DNA from: Desulfatitalea sp. UBA4791
Lineage (GTDB): Bacteria > Desulfobacterota > Desulfobacteria > Desulfobacterales > Desulfosarcinaceae
Length of the DNA stretch: 13,897 nt
NCBI GenBank assembly: GCA_002402905.1
Contig: DHGT01000131.1
Coordinates: 1 to 13,897 of the forward strand
Direction of reading: 5' to 3'
Part shown: in pieces, positions 1 to 8,182 of the stretch
How positions within the stretch are numbered: the first letter of the stretch is position 1
Layout: every line of letters begins with the position of its first letter
The notes under the pieces: model-generated
What the model was told of the DNA's origin: nothing
Database searches by the model: none
What the model saw: the letters and a program-made list of their open reading frames with translations, nothing else
Made by a program: the position numbers and the translations under genes

Positions 1-34
1 GTGGCGGACCTGGACGAGTCGAACGAACGGCGCG

Positions 35-475
35 CTATCGGCTTTCCACCACGAGGGTCACCGGCCCATCGTTGACCAGGGCCACTTGCATCATCGCCCT
101 GAACCGGCCTGTAGCGGTGTGGATACCTTTGCCGCGCACCTGTTCGATGAAGCATTCGTAAAGCTGTTCGGCCTTTTCCGGCGGCGCAGCGGCTACGAAA
201 GAGGGGCGTCGGCCTTTGCGGCAATCGCCCAGTAGGGTGAACTGGGAAACGACCATCATGGCACCGCCGCTTTCCACCAGCGAACGATTCATCCTGCCGG
301 ATTCATCTTCGAAAATCCTCAACTGGACAATTTTTTCGGCCAGGTAAGCGGCCTCCTTCTCGGTATCGTCATGGGCGACGCCCAACAGCACCAGGAGGCC
401 GGCTCCAATTTCTCCGATGACCCGGTTCTCCACGGAAACCGAACACCGAGTGACACGTTGAATCACGGCGCGCAT
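35..475 (-). CDS. dtd: D-aminoacyl-tRNA deacylase (D-Tyr-tRNA deacylase)
   Basis: This 146-residue protein is full length for the DTD family, which hydrolyses D-amino acids (and glycine) mischarged on tRNA in the cytoplasm. It shows the family start MRAVIQRV, the SQFTL motif at residues 77-81, the RKGRRPSF stretch at about 86-93, and the NDGPVT motif at 135-140 that carries the Gly-cisPro dipeptide used for chiral proofreading. The start is ATG at 473-475, preceded seven bases upstream by GAGGAG (483-488). It lies 46 bases downstream of tex on the same strand and probably shares its transcript. A small oddity is FRAMM at residues 125-129, where I remember the family more often having FGA-x-M. 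The identification is secure. Confidence 0.96.
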   Translation of the reverse strand: MRAVIQRVTRCSVSVENRVIGEIGAGLLVLLGVAHDDTEKEAAYLAEKIVQLRIFEDESGRMNRSLVESGGAMMVVSQFTLLGDCRKGRRPSFVAAAPPEKAEQLYECFIEQVRGKGIHTATGRFRAMMQVALVNDGPVTLVVESR

Positions 476-521
476 CCATCGACTCCTCGAATTGGCATGG
501 CGTTGGGTCGCGAATCCCGGT

Positions 522-2834
522 TCAGCCGCGTTTTCGGTGGGTGAAATCCGCCAATGCTTCGGCCAGGGGGTTGTGAAACGGCTGTTTGACCTCGGGCCTG
601 GGTTTTTGTCCCGGATGCCTGGCGGTCGGTTTGGCTTTTACGTTGGCTCTCGGTCTGGCCATATCCGCTTTTGCGGTCGGCTTGGCCGTCGCCTCGGGCT
701 TGCGACCGGTGCGCATGGAAAGGCCGATGCGCTTGCGCTCCAGATCGACCTCCAGGACGGTGACTGTCACCTTCTGCTGCACCTTGACCACTTCGGTCGG
801 GTCCTTGACGAAACGGTCGGCCAGCTCACTGACATGCACCAAACCGTCCTGGTGCACGCCGATGTCGACAAAGGCGCCGAACCGGGTCACATTGGTCACG
901 ATGCCCGGCAGCTGCATGCCGACCTGCAAATCTTTCATTTCAGTGACATGGCCGGCAAAGGCAAATGCCTCGAAGTTTTCGCGCGGATCGCGGCCGGGTT
1001 TGGCCAGTTCTTCCATGATATCGGTCAAGGTCGGCAGTCCCACTTTGTCGTTGACGTAACGTTGAATGTCGATGCGCTGGCGCAGCTGAGCATCCTGCAT
1101 CAAATCTTGCACCGTGCAACCCAGATCCGCGGCCATGGCATCCACGATGGCGTAGCTTTCCGGATGTACGGCGCTGGCATCCAACGGGTGCTCACCATTG
1201 GAAATTCGCAGAAAACCGGCAGCTTGTTCGAAGGCCTTGGGGCCCAGGCGAGGCACCTCCTTGAGCGCTTCGCGGTTGCGGAATGGGCCTGTTGTGTCGC
1301 GTTGTTTGACGATGTTACGGGCCAGTTGGGGGCCCAGGCCGGAAACATAGGTCAACAGCTGGCTGCTGGCGCGGTTGAGATCCACACCCACGGCATTGAC
1401 GCAGCTCACCACAACGTCGTCCAAGGTGCGTTTCAAGTCGTTTTGATCCACATCGTGCTGATACTGTCCCACCCCGATCGCCTTGGGGTCGATTTTGACC
1501 AGCTCGGCCAAGGGGTCCATCAGGCGCCGGGCAATGGAGACCGAACCACGCACGGTCACATCCTGATCGGGGAATTCATCACGGGCCACCTCGGAGGCCG
1601 AATAGACCGAAGCACCGCTTTCGTTGACCATCAGGACGATCACCTTGGACGGCAGTCCCAGGCCGCGAACGAAGGTTTCGGTTTCCCTTCCGGCCGTGCC
1701 GTTGCCGATGGCCACGGCTTCGATATCGAACTGGGCGCATAATTTTTGAACGGTGTCGGCGGCCTGTTGCGCCTGTCCCTGCCCGGTATGGGGAAAGATG
1801 GTCGTGTGGTGCAGCAATTTGCCCTGGCGGTCCAGGCAGACCAGCTTGCAGCCGGTGCGGTAGCCCGGATCGATGCCCATTATCCGCTTGGCACCGAGGG
1901 GCGGCGCCAGCAACAGCTCACGCAGGTTGTCGGCAAACACACGGATCGCTTCGGCATCGGCACGTTCCTTGAGATGGAGCCGTAATTCGGTCTCCAAGGA
2001 TCGCGACAGCAACCGCTTGTAGCTGTCCTGGACGGCGGTTTTGACTTGTTGGCTGTCCGCGCCCTCGCCCTTGACGAACAGGTTTTCCAGGATGAGCAAC
2101 GCTTCGGCCTCTTCAGGCAGTAGGCTCAGCGAGAGTACCTCCTCGCGCTCGCCGCGTCGCATGGCCAGGATTCGATGGGAGGGTGCGGTGGCAGCGGTTT
2201 CGTGCCAGTCGAAATAATCCTTGAACTTGGCCCCCTCTACCTCCTTGCCTGCGACCACGGTGCTATGGATCACGGCCCGTTCGGCAAAGAGAGCCCGCAA
2301 CCGCGATCGGGCAGTTTCATCTTCGTTGATCATTTCGGATAGAATATGGCGAGCCCCTTCCAGTGCCTCGTCGATGGTGGCGACCCCCTTTTCCGCGTCC
2401 ACAAAGGTCTGCGCCATCTGGACGGGATCGGTCCCTTCCTGGGCCATGAGCTGCAAGGCCAATGGCTCGAGGCCCTTTTCCCTGGCGATGGTCGCTTTGG
2501 TGCGCCGCTTGGGACGGTAGGGCAAATAGATGTCCTCCAGCACGCTCATAGTGTCCGCGGCCAGGACTTTAGCGTTCAGTTCGTCATTGAGATGGCCATG
2601 TTTTTCCAGGCTGGCCAGGATGGCCTCTTTGCGCCCGTCCAATTCGGCCAACTGGCCCAGTCGGTCCCGCACCGAGGTGATCTGGACTTCGTCCAGGCTG
2701 CCGGTCGCCTCTTTACGGTAACGGGCGATAAACGGTACGGTGGCGCCTTCGGACAAGAGGGCGGCGACTGCCTCGATCTGGCGAGGTAAAATACCCAATT
2801 CGGTACTGATGGTGGTGACATGCTGAACATTCAT
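522..2834 (-). CDS. tex: Tex family S1 RNA-binding transcription accessory protein
   Basis: This cytoplasmic nucleic-acid-binding protein (770 residues from the start chosen here) is of usual Tex length. In order it has the Tex N-terminal helical domain (about residues 10-190), an RNase H-like YqgF domain opening with GIDPGYRTG (320-328), tandem helix-hairpin-helix motifs including SGLGPQLARNIV (about 480-545), and an S1 domain (about 638-709, with GIVTNVTRFGAFVDIG). A basic Lys/Pro/Ala-rich tail (about 710-770) follows. The frame is open to an ATG at 2867, but that codon has no Shine-Dalgarno. The ATG at 2832-2834 has GGAG eight bases upstream (2843-2846) and starts MNVQHV, so I prefer it. 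Tex is linked to transcription and RNA metabolism, but its exact biochemical role is unsettled. It is first in a probable tex-dtd operon. Confidence 0.95.
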   Translation of the reverse strand: MNVQHVTTISTELGILPRQIEAVAALLSEGATVPFIARYRKEATGSLDEVQITSVRDRLGQLAELDGRKEAILASLEKHGHLNDELNAKVLAADTMSVLEDIYLPYRPKRRTKATIAREKGLEPLALQLMAQEGTDPVQMAQTFVDAEKGVATIDEALEGARHILSEMINEDETARSRLRALFAERAVIHSTVVAGKEVEGAKFKDYFDWHETAATAPSHRILAMRRGEREEVLSLSLLPEEAEALLILENLFVKGEGADSQQVKTAVQDSYKRLLSRSLETELRLHLKERADAEAIRVFADNLRELLLAPPLGAKRIMGIDPGYRTGCKLVCLDRQGKLLHHTTIFPHTGQGQAQQAADTVQKLCAQFDIEAVAIGNGTAGRETETFVRGLGLPSKVIVLMVNESGASVYSASEVARDEFPDQDVTVRGSVSIARRLMDPLAELVKIDPKAIGVGQYQHDVDQNDLKRTLDDVVVSCVNAVGVDLNRASSQLLTYVSGLGPQLARNIVKQRDTTGPFRNREALKEVPRLGPKAFEQAAGFLRISNGEHPLDASAVHPESYAIVDAMAADLGCTVQDLMQDAQLRQRIDIQRYVNDKVGLPTLTDIMEELAKPGRDPRENFEAFAFAGHVTEMKDLQVGMQLPGIVTNVTRFGAFVDIGVHQDGLVHVSELADRFVKDPTEVVKVQQKVTVTVLEVDLERKRIGLSMRTGRKPEATAKPTAKADMARPRANVKAKPTARHPGQKPRPEVKQPFHNPLAEALADFTHRKRG

Positions 2835-2935
2835 GGAAAAAGCTCCGGACATGCGTTGATCGATCATATGGCGGATGGATGATGATGTTGACGAGGTTGT
2901 CCTGATCGCTCCTGTTCGCTGAAAAAGTGCCCCGA

Positions 2936-2965
2936 GCTATATGCGTTGTGCCGCATGCTTGTCAA
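2936..2965 (-). promoter_or_regulatory. Probable sigma70-type promoter of tex-dtd
   Basis: Read on the minus strand there is a perfect -35 box TTGACA (2960-2965), an 18-base spacer, and a -10 box TATAGC (2936-2941). It lies about 100 bases upstream of the preferred tex start in the divergent gap between tex and the cyclase gene. This is a motif match only. Confidence 0.55.
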
Positions 2966-2982
2966 GGGTGGATGAAACCGGC

Positions 2983-3011
2983 TTGTTCGGGATCACCATT
3001 TGTTTTATAGG
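2983..3011 (+). promoter_or_regulatory. Possible promoter of the cyclase gene
   Basis: TTGTTC (2983-2988), a 17-base spacer and TATAGG (3006-3011) lie just upstream of the cyclase Shine-Dalgarno. The -35 match is weak and the implied leader is short (about 20 bases), so this is tentative. Confidence 0.28.
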
Positions 3012-3039
3012 GTCGAAAACCGCCACGGGAGCATATGCG

Positions 3040-4575
3040 ATGAACAAATGGCAATTTTATCGCCTGAAAAACGGGATGTTGATCGCCAATCTGATCAGCA
3101 ATCTCATCGGGTTCCTCATTACCCAGATGATTACCGGGGTGTGGAATCCACTGCCGGAGGCGATTCGGGTCCAGGTAGACCGGCTCAACGTATATTTCAC
3201 CCCCCTCGCTTTCATGACGGGGTTTGTCCTGACGATGGCATACGAACGTCCGTTGCGAAGATATCTGCACGTCCATTATTATCCTGGCAAAACGCCGAAA
3301 GATGCGTTGCCGGTGCCATTGCGCCGACGCTCGCTCAACGAGCCCTTTTTTCTGATTCTGATGGATTTTGGCCTGTGGATCGCATCGTCGGTTTACTTCA
3401 GCATCGGGACGTGGTCCATGGGCGCGCAACCCCATGTCATTCAATTCATGTTCGCAGTGGGCCTTTATACCGGATTGGTGACGAGTATCATCGCTTTTTT
3501 TACCCTGGAGTATGTGGGCCACAAATGGGTGGCGCCGGTCTTGTTCCCCGATGGCAGGATTTCTACGACGCCCGGCGTGCTTCGGATTCGTATCGGCATG
3601 CGGCTGACGGCCATGCTTCTGGGATGTAACATCATTCCTTTCATCGCTATCCTCGGTTCCCTTCGGCAGATGAAGGTGTCGGCCATCGCCTCTTCGACGA
3701 CCGTGACACAATGCGGCATGGCCATCGCCGTCAACTCCCTAGTGTTTATGGCTATCGGTGTTTGGATCACCCTGCTGGTCAAGGGCAATCTGACCCGACA
3801 GCTGAATCATGTGATCGGCGTTCTCAAACAGGTGCGGCAAGGCAACTTCGACCCCAAAGTGCCGGTGACCTCCAACGACGAGATCGGATATGCAGGCGAG
3901 GTGATCAACCAGATGACCGATGGGCTCAAAGAGCGGGACATGATCAAAGAGATGTTCGGCCGCTATGTGGCCCACGAAGTGCGGGACGAAATTCTTTCCG
4001 GCCGGATTCCGCTCGACGGCGAAGTCAAGGAGGTGACCGTGCTGTTTTGCGATCTGCGGGATTTTACGCCCTTGACCGAATCGTTGCCCCCCAAGGAGGT
4101 GGTCAGGATCATCAACCGCTATTTCCGCAGCATGGAAGAAGCCATCCAGGCGCACAAGGGGCTGGTGCTGCAATTTCTCGGAGATGAGATCGAGGCGGTT
4201 TTCGGTGCGCCCGTCTCGCGCCACGATCATGCCTGTCTGGCGGTGGCAGCGGCCCAGGAGATGTCACGGCGAATGGACCAAGTCAATGCTGAGTTGCAAG
4301 CCGCAGGATACCCGTCGCTGCGTCATGGCATCGGCATCCACTCGGGTGAGGCCCTGGCCGCCAATATCGGCAGCCCGAACCGCCTCTCCTACGCCCTGGT
4401 CGGAGACACGGTCAATATTGCCTCCCGACTGCAGGAGCTGAACAAAGTGCACCGCACCGAAATCATCCTCAGCGGTGCCACCAGGGATCGTTTGGCCGGG
4501 GATTTCCCCCTGACACCGCTTCCAGAGACTTCCCTGAAGGGTATTGCCCGTCCCATATCTTTGTATACACTCTGA
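3040..4575 (+). CDS. Membrane class III adenylate/guanylate cyclase with HAMP linker
   Basis: This 511-residue protein has about six hydrophobic helices (near residues 12-34, 50-67, 103-123, 135-159, 188-208 and 225-248), then a HAMP-like linker (about 240-300), then a class III nucleotidyl cyclase domain (about 325-500). The two metal-binding aspartates are present (D338 in FCDLRDFT, D382 in FLGDE), as are the transition-state pair N459 and R463 (GDTVNIASRL). The residues that usually select the base are not standard: Q378 sits where adenylate cyclases have Lys, and A452 where they have Asp or Thr/Ser. The frame extends upstream to 2941, but ATG 3040 has GGGAG (3027-3031) eight bases upstream and begins immediately before the first helix. 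It probably makes a cyclic nucleotide in response to an envelope or membrane signal; the product and signal are unknown. Confidence 0.88.
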   Translation: MNKWQFYRLKNGMLIANLISNLIGFLITQMITGVWNPLPEAIRVQVDRLNVYFTPLAFMTGFVLTMAYERPLRRYLHVHYYPGKTPKDALPVPLRRRSLNEPFFLILMDFGLWIASSVYFSIGTWSMGAQPHVIQFMFAVGLYTGLVTSIIAFFTLEYVGHKWVAPVLFPDGRISTTPGVLRIRIGMRLTAMLLGCNIIPFIAILGSLRQMKVSAIASSTTVTQCGMAIAVNSLVFMAIGVWITLLVKGNLTRQLNHVIGVLKQVRQGNFDPKVPVTSNDEIGYAGEVINQMTDGLKERDMIKEMFGRYVAHEVRDEILSGRIPLDGEVKEVTVLFCDLRDFTPLTESLPPKEVVRIINRYFRSMEEAIQAHKGLVLQFLGDEIEAVFGAPVSRHDHACLAVAAAQEMSRRMDQVNAELQAAGYPSLRHGIGIHSGEALAANIGSPNRLSYALVGDTVNIASRLQELNKVHRTEIILSGATRDRLAGDFPLTPLPETSLKGIARPISLYTL

Positions 4576-4578
4576 ACG

Positions 4579-4616
4579 TCGATGGTGTCGGCGCTATGAG
4601 GCCGATTCGCCATCGA
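4579..4616. terminator. Hairpin at the convergent cyclase / Fe-S operon junction
   Basis: TCGATGG (4579-4585) pairs with CCATCGA (4610-4616), and inside it TCGGC (4588-4592) pairs with GCCGA (4601-4605) around an eight-base loop. That gives 12 base pairs interrupted by a small internal loop. It overlaps the stop codon of the minus-strand gene and follows the cyclase stop at once. No U-run follows on either strand, so it may be a bidirectional attenuating structure rather than a classical intrinsic terminator. Confidence 0.38.
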
Positions 4617-5772
4617 TCAATTCGGCAATGTCCTTGACTTGGATTTTGCCCTCCAGCCCCTCTACCTTGACCGCATCTTCGAGCATGGTCAAACAATTGG
4701 GGCAGGCCACGGCCAGAATCGTCGCACCAGTGGCATGGGCCTGGCGCGCCCGGATGCGCGCCGGGCTGTCATCGCTGCCGCCCAATAGATCCGTGTAGTA
4801 ATTGCCCGAACCGCCGCCGCAGCAGAAAGCGCTTTTACGGTTGCGATCCATTTCGATCAACTTCGATCCCCCGATGGCCTGAAGCACCCTTCGCGGTGCC
4901 GTGTATTCCCGATTCCAGCGTCCGAGAAAACAGGGATCATGATAGGTGATGGTCGTGTTTTCCAATTTGGGAGGATGAAGCCTGCCGCTCTGAATCAGGT
5001 TCGGCAGGATCTGGGTATAGTGGTAGACCTGATAGCTGCCGCCAAAGCGCGGATAGATGTTTTTTAGGGCATTGTAGGCGTGCGGCGACAAGGTGATGAT
5101 GTTTTTGATTCCCCGTTCGTTGAAACTGGCGATGTTTTTTTCGGCCAGCATCTCGACCAGACCTTCTTCGCCGAGCAGTTCGACTTCATTGCCGTCGTCG
5201 GTTTCATCGTTGCCCAGAACGCCGAAAGAGAGTTCCGCTTTTTGAAACAGCCTTGAGAGTGCCCTGGCCGCATGCTGCGCGCGGCTGTCATAGGCCCCTT
5301 CGCTGCCTACAAAGAAGAGAAATTCCTGCTTTTCAAAGGGCTCGATGGAGAGCTCTTGCATCCAGTCACTGCGCTTTTTGGCGCCGATCCCATAAGGGTT
5401 GCCGTGCAGTTGGATGTTTTTCAAATAGGTCTTTACCGGCGAGGGGATACGCCCCTGGGCCACCATTTCGGCCCTCGCGGCAATGACCATGTTCAAAATG
5501 TCATCGGAAAACGAAAGCGGGCATTTCTCTTCACAGTTCTTGCAGGCGACGCAGGAATAGATGATTTCGGCCAGGTGGTCGGTCAGCTCGAGCTCCCCGG
5601 TGATCCACGCCCGGATCAACCAGAGGCGGCCGCCGTTGGAGTGGCTTTCCAGGCGATGGCGGGCATAGGCCGGACAATTGTCCACATCTTCCCAGTCCTG
5701 GGGAAACTTGCAGTATCCGCATCGAAAACAGCGGTGGATCATATCCATGTATTTGTATTGTGTCTGCGCCAT
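4594..5772 (-). CDS. (Fe-S)-binding CCG-domain protein, GlcF/HdrD-like subunit
   Basis: This 392-residue protein resembles the iron-sulfur subunit of glycolate/lactate-type oxidases and heterodisulfide reductase HdrD. It has two N-terminal 4Fe-4S motifs: C15-x2-C18-x2-C21-x11-C33P and C74-x2-C77-x2-C80-x3-C84P. The C-terminal CCG motif is intact (C281, C317-C318, C357-x2-C360). The first CCG repeat is recognisable (FFVG...GNDE...SPHAYN) but has lost all its cysteines: S157, D192-D193, S229 and A232. The frame runs upstream to 5907, but ATG 5770-5772 overlaps the stop of the flavoprotein gene by one base (TGATG) and has GGAGG (5780-5784) seven bases upstream, indicating translational coupling. 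It probably carries electrons from the flavoprotein to a quinone, thiol or other carrier. No transmembrane helix is evident. Confidence 0.9.
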   Translation of the reverse strand: MAQTQYKYMDMIHRCFRCGYCKFPQDWEDVDNCPAYARHRLESHSNGGRLWLIRAWITGELELTDHLAEIIYSCVACKNCEEKCPLSFSDDILNMVIAARAEMVAQGRIPSPVKTYLKNIQLHGNPYGIGAKKRSDWMQELSIEPFEKQEFLFFVGSEGAYDSRAQHAARALSRLFQKAELSFGVLGNDETDDGNEVELLGEEGLVEMLAEKNIASFNERGIKNIITLSPHAYNALKNIYPRFGGSYQVYHYTQILPNLIQSGRLHPPKLENTTITYHDPCFLGRWNREYTAPRRVLQAIGGSKLIEMDRNRKSAFCCGGGSGNYYTDLLGGSDDSPARIRARQAHATGATILAVACPNCLTMLEDAVKVEGLEGKIQVKDIAELIDGESAS

Positions 5773-7130
5773 CAGGCCACCTCCCAGTTTCCAGGATTCA
5801 TGATGCCGTTGGGGTCCAGCAAATGCTTCACCTTTTTCATCATTTGAAGGGTGTTGGGATCCATCCGATCCATGACCAGTTTCTGTCCGAACACCGCTGG
5901 TTTCCAAAGCGTGCCGCCCAATTCCAGCACCATCCGGTCGGTTTCATGCAACGCTTCGCGGGCATGCCTTACGGTCTCCTCGTCGGCCCGGTTGAAGGCA
6001 TATGTCCAGGAAAACATCATGCCATGGCTGCTGCCGACCACCCGTCCCAGAACGGTATAGGGAATGCCATGTCGTGCCGAAATTTCAGATCCGCGCCGGT
6101 AACACTCCGGATAGTACGAGACCGGTACGATCGAGCCGACATATTCGAATCCTCCGCCCTTGCGCCAGTCCGAGGTTTTGCTGACCTGGGGGCGTTCGAT
6201 TTTCTGCCCGACGGCGCCGATGCCGCCGACCCCGTCCTCAATGTACCGGGCCAACTTGCCGTCAAAGATCAGCTGTCGTTTAAATTCCAACTCCTCTTTT
6301 GAGTCGCCCGAAATATTGACGAGAATGCAGTGAAGTCGATTGAACGGCGGCGGGATCTCCTGGCTGATGGCCATGATGTCTTCGGCCATGCCGATGTGCG
6401 TCATTTCATAGATGATTTCGGGCACCAGGTTTTCATCCTGGACAATGAACAGGTCCTGCTCCTGGAACTTCTTGCATGGAAACAACCGCAGCGAAACCTT
6501 GGTGATGATGCCGGTGCACCCGCTCCAGCCCAGGAAAAGCTGCAAGTCGGGCAGGGGGTGCAGCGTATACCAGTCGTTGCCGATTGCACAGGAACCAAAA
6601 CGGCAGATCTCTCCGGTGGGCAGTACCACTTCAAGGCCGTTGATCATGTCCGAATTGAATCCATAAGGGTGGGCCAGATCGCCCTGGCCGTGGATCGCCA
6701 GGTTGCCGCCGATGGTGGCCGCCGCCGGCGCCCCGGGTTCGGAATGCATCAGCCGCGGTGCATGCTTGTGAAGGTAGGCCGTGACCTTGCCATGGGAGAT
6801 GCCGGCCTCGACAACGATGTAGCGGCTCTGTTCGTTGAGTTCGAGGATCTGGTCCATGCGTTTGAGATCCAGGGTGATCCCCCCACGGAGCGGAAGTGCC
6901 AGGCCGGCGAGCGACAGGCCGCCGCCGAGGGGTACCACCGCCAGTTTCTGTTCATTGGCCAACTTGACGATCCGGCTGACCTGTTCAACGGTTTTAGGGG
7001 CAGCCACGTAATCGGGCCACTGGGGCTCGGAGGTGCCTAGATCCTTGGAGTAGGTAAAGAGTTCTTCGGTTTGGTTCGATACGTAGTCTTCTCCGACAAT
7101 GTCCATCAATGCAGCATAGATCGAATCCAT
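5772..7130 (-). CDS. FAD-binding oxidoreductase, GlcD-like (PCMH-type FAD domain)
   Basis: This 452-residue flavoprotein has a PCMH-type FAD-binding domain: PLGGGLSLAG at residues 67-76, GGITLDL at 83-89, GGNLAIHGQG at 141-150, and GIITKVSLRL at about 207-216. A C-terminal FAD-oxidase domain ends in LLDPNGIMNPG (437-447). Length and ending match the glycolate oxidase GlcD / D-lactate dehydrogenase family. The family's usual C-terminal GDGNxH and SGEHGIG motifs are not apparent; the corresponding stretches read VGSSHGMMF (365-373) and GTLWKPAVFGQ (406-416), so the substrate should not be assumed to be glycolate or lactate. ATG at 7128-7130 follows a strong GAGGAGGAG (7135-7143) that overlaps the end of the preceding gene. 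It is the middle gene of a three-gene operon and should pass electrons to the flanking Fe-S subunits. Confidence 0.9.
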   Translation of the reverse strand: MDSIYAALMDIVGEDYVSNQTEELFTYSKDLGTSEPQWPDYVAAPKTVEQVSRIVKLANEQKLAVVPLGGGLSLAGLALPLRGGITLDLKRMDQILELNEQSRYIVVEAGISHGKVTAYLHKHAPRLMHSEPGAPAAATIGGNLAIHGQGDLAHPYGFNSDMINGLEVVLPTGEICRFGSCAIGNDWYTLHPLPDLQLFLGWSGCTGIITKVSLRLFPCKKFQEQDLFIVQDENLVPEIIYEMTHIGMAEDIMAISQEIPPPFNRLHCILVNISGDSKEELEFKRQLIFDGKLARYIEDGVGGIGAVGQKIERPQVSKTSDWRKGGGFEYVGSIVPVSYYPECYRRGSEISARHGIPYTVLGRVVGSSHGMMFSWTYAFNRADEETVRHAREALHETDRMVLELGGTLWKPAVFGQKLVMDRMDPNTLQMMKKVKHLLDPNGIMNPGNWEVA

Positions 7131-7141
7131 CCATCTCCTCC

Positions 7142-8182
7142 TCAGGCGGGTTTTTCACCAATGGCCATGCGGCACAGATCGCTCATCCAGATGGGCATGA
7201 TGCCACTTTCGGCCACTTGTTTGCCGATGGTTTGCATACAGGCGGGGCAGTTGAAGATACATAGTTGCGCGCCGGCCTTTTTCATATCCGTGATGTTTTT
7301 ATTTTGAAGATCAAGGCAGAATTTACGACTGCCTTTCTGCCTCTGGGATAAAATGGTGCTACCGCAACACAGGGCGTTTTCATCCACGTATTCGCGATCC
7401 ACATGCTCGACCCCGATCAGGTCGAATATCTTGTTCACGAAGAGATGCTTGTCCGGCGACAGGCGGGAAGAACACGGTCTCTGATATGCAACTTTATACC
7501 CCAGCGGCCGGATCTCCTCCTTGAGTTCAACCAGGCGGTTATACAAATGCTCAAATAGATGAATGGATTTAAACGGCACATCGATACCGAATGCCTGTGC
7601 GTAGGAATTGTACGTACCATAGCACTCATCGTGAAAATGTACGACTTCGGTGGGACGATGTGCCGCAATCGTTTGTATGATATCGGGGACCCGTTCGTTG
7701 ATGACCGATATCCTGGCAAAGTGAAGATACATCAGGTTGCAGAAGTAATGGTGCATTTTTCGTTTGTCGGTGGAGATCAGGGTAAGCCCATCGAAAAGTT
7801 TGCCCTGCGCCAGATGGGATAGTTGGCTGAAAACCCCCATATTCAGTACAGGGCCGTTGATCTCCGAGATCTCGGGTTCCCCGCGGAATGGAATGCCAAG
7901 CTGCACGCCTTGCTGGATAATGGGCTCGGGCAACGGCGGAATGTTTCGCTCTTCCTGGCGGCTGACAATAAGATAGAAAGGGTGGTTTCCCATGGGACAA
8001 TACTCTTCGCAGGCATAGCATGTCCGACATTCGTGAAGTACGCGCGAGTCCTTCCCCTGGATGATGTTTTGTATTTCCAGGGCAGCCTCCTCCACGTCCA
8101 TGTCCAAATACTGACATTTGGTCAGGCAGTCTCTCGTCTCGCATGCCAGGCATTTGTTTTCATCAAAGCGTAAGGTCAACAT
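7142..8182 (-). CDS. (Fe-S)-binding CCG-domain protein, first gene of the redox operon
   Basis: This 346-residue protein has two N-terminal cysteine motifs, C11-x2-C14-x4-C19-x3-C23 (unusual spacing, no following Pro) and C52-x2-C55-x2-C58-x3-C62P (classical 4Fe-4S). One intact CCG motif follows (C237, C272-C273, C312-x2-C315), as in HdrB/HdrD-type proteins. Between them lies a region where a first CCG repeat would sit, but it carries H144-H145, C148, H184 and C187 instead of the standard ligands. The frame extends to 8260. ATG 8180-8182 is preferred because AGGGGG lies seven bases upstream; the adjacent ATG at 8183-8185 is an alternative adding one residue. The gene ends 11 bases before the flavoprotein gene. 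It is probably a second electron-transfer subunit of the same complex. It is clearly not a copy of the GlcF-like protein. Confidence 0.87.
   Translation of the reverse strand: MLTLRFDENKCLACETRDCLTKCQYLDMDVEEAALEIQNIIQGKDSRVLHECRTCYACEEYCPMGNHPFYLIVSRQEERNIPPLPEPIIQQGVQLGIPFRGEPEISEINGPVLNMGVFSQLSHLAQGKLFDGLTLISTDKRKMHHYFCNLMYLHFARISVINERVPDIIQTIAAHRPTEVVHFHDECYGTYNSYAQAFGIDVPFKSIHLFEHLYNRLVELKEEIRPLGYKVAYQRPCSSRLSPDKHLFVNKIFDLIGVEHVDREYVDENALCCGSTILSQRQKGSRKFCLDLQNKNITDMKKAGAQLCIFNCPACMQTIGKQVAESGIMPIWMSDLCRMAIGEKPA

Noticed and set aside
1..34. Possible end of another gene at the left edge
   Set aside because: Only 34 bases lie beyond the dtd stop, and nothing in them supports a coding or RNA feature.
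492..1742. A 416-codon open frame on the plus strand, antisense to tex
   Set aside because: It lies opposite the well-conserved tex coding region, its translation has no recognisable domain, and its openness is explained by the codon composition of tex in a GC-rich genome.
2962..3711. A 249-codon minus-strand frame opposite the cyclase membrane domain
   Set aside because: It is rich in His, Arg and Gln as expected from antisense to hydrophobic helices, and has no domain.
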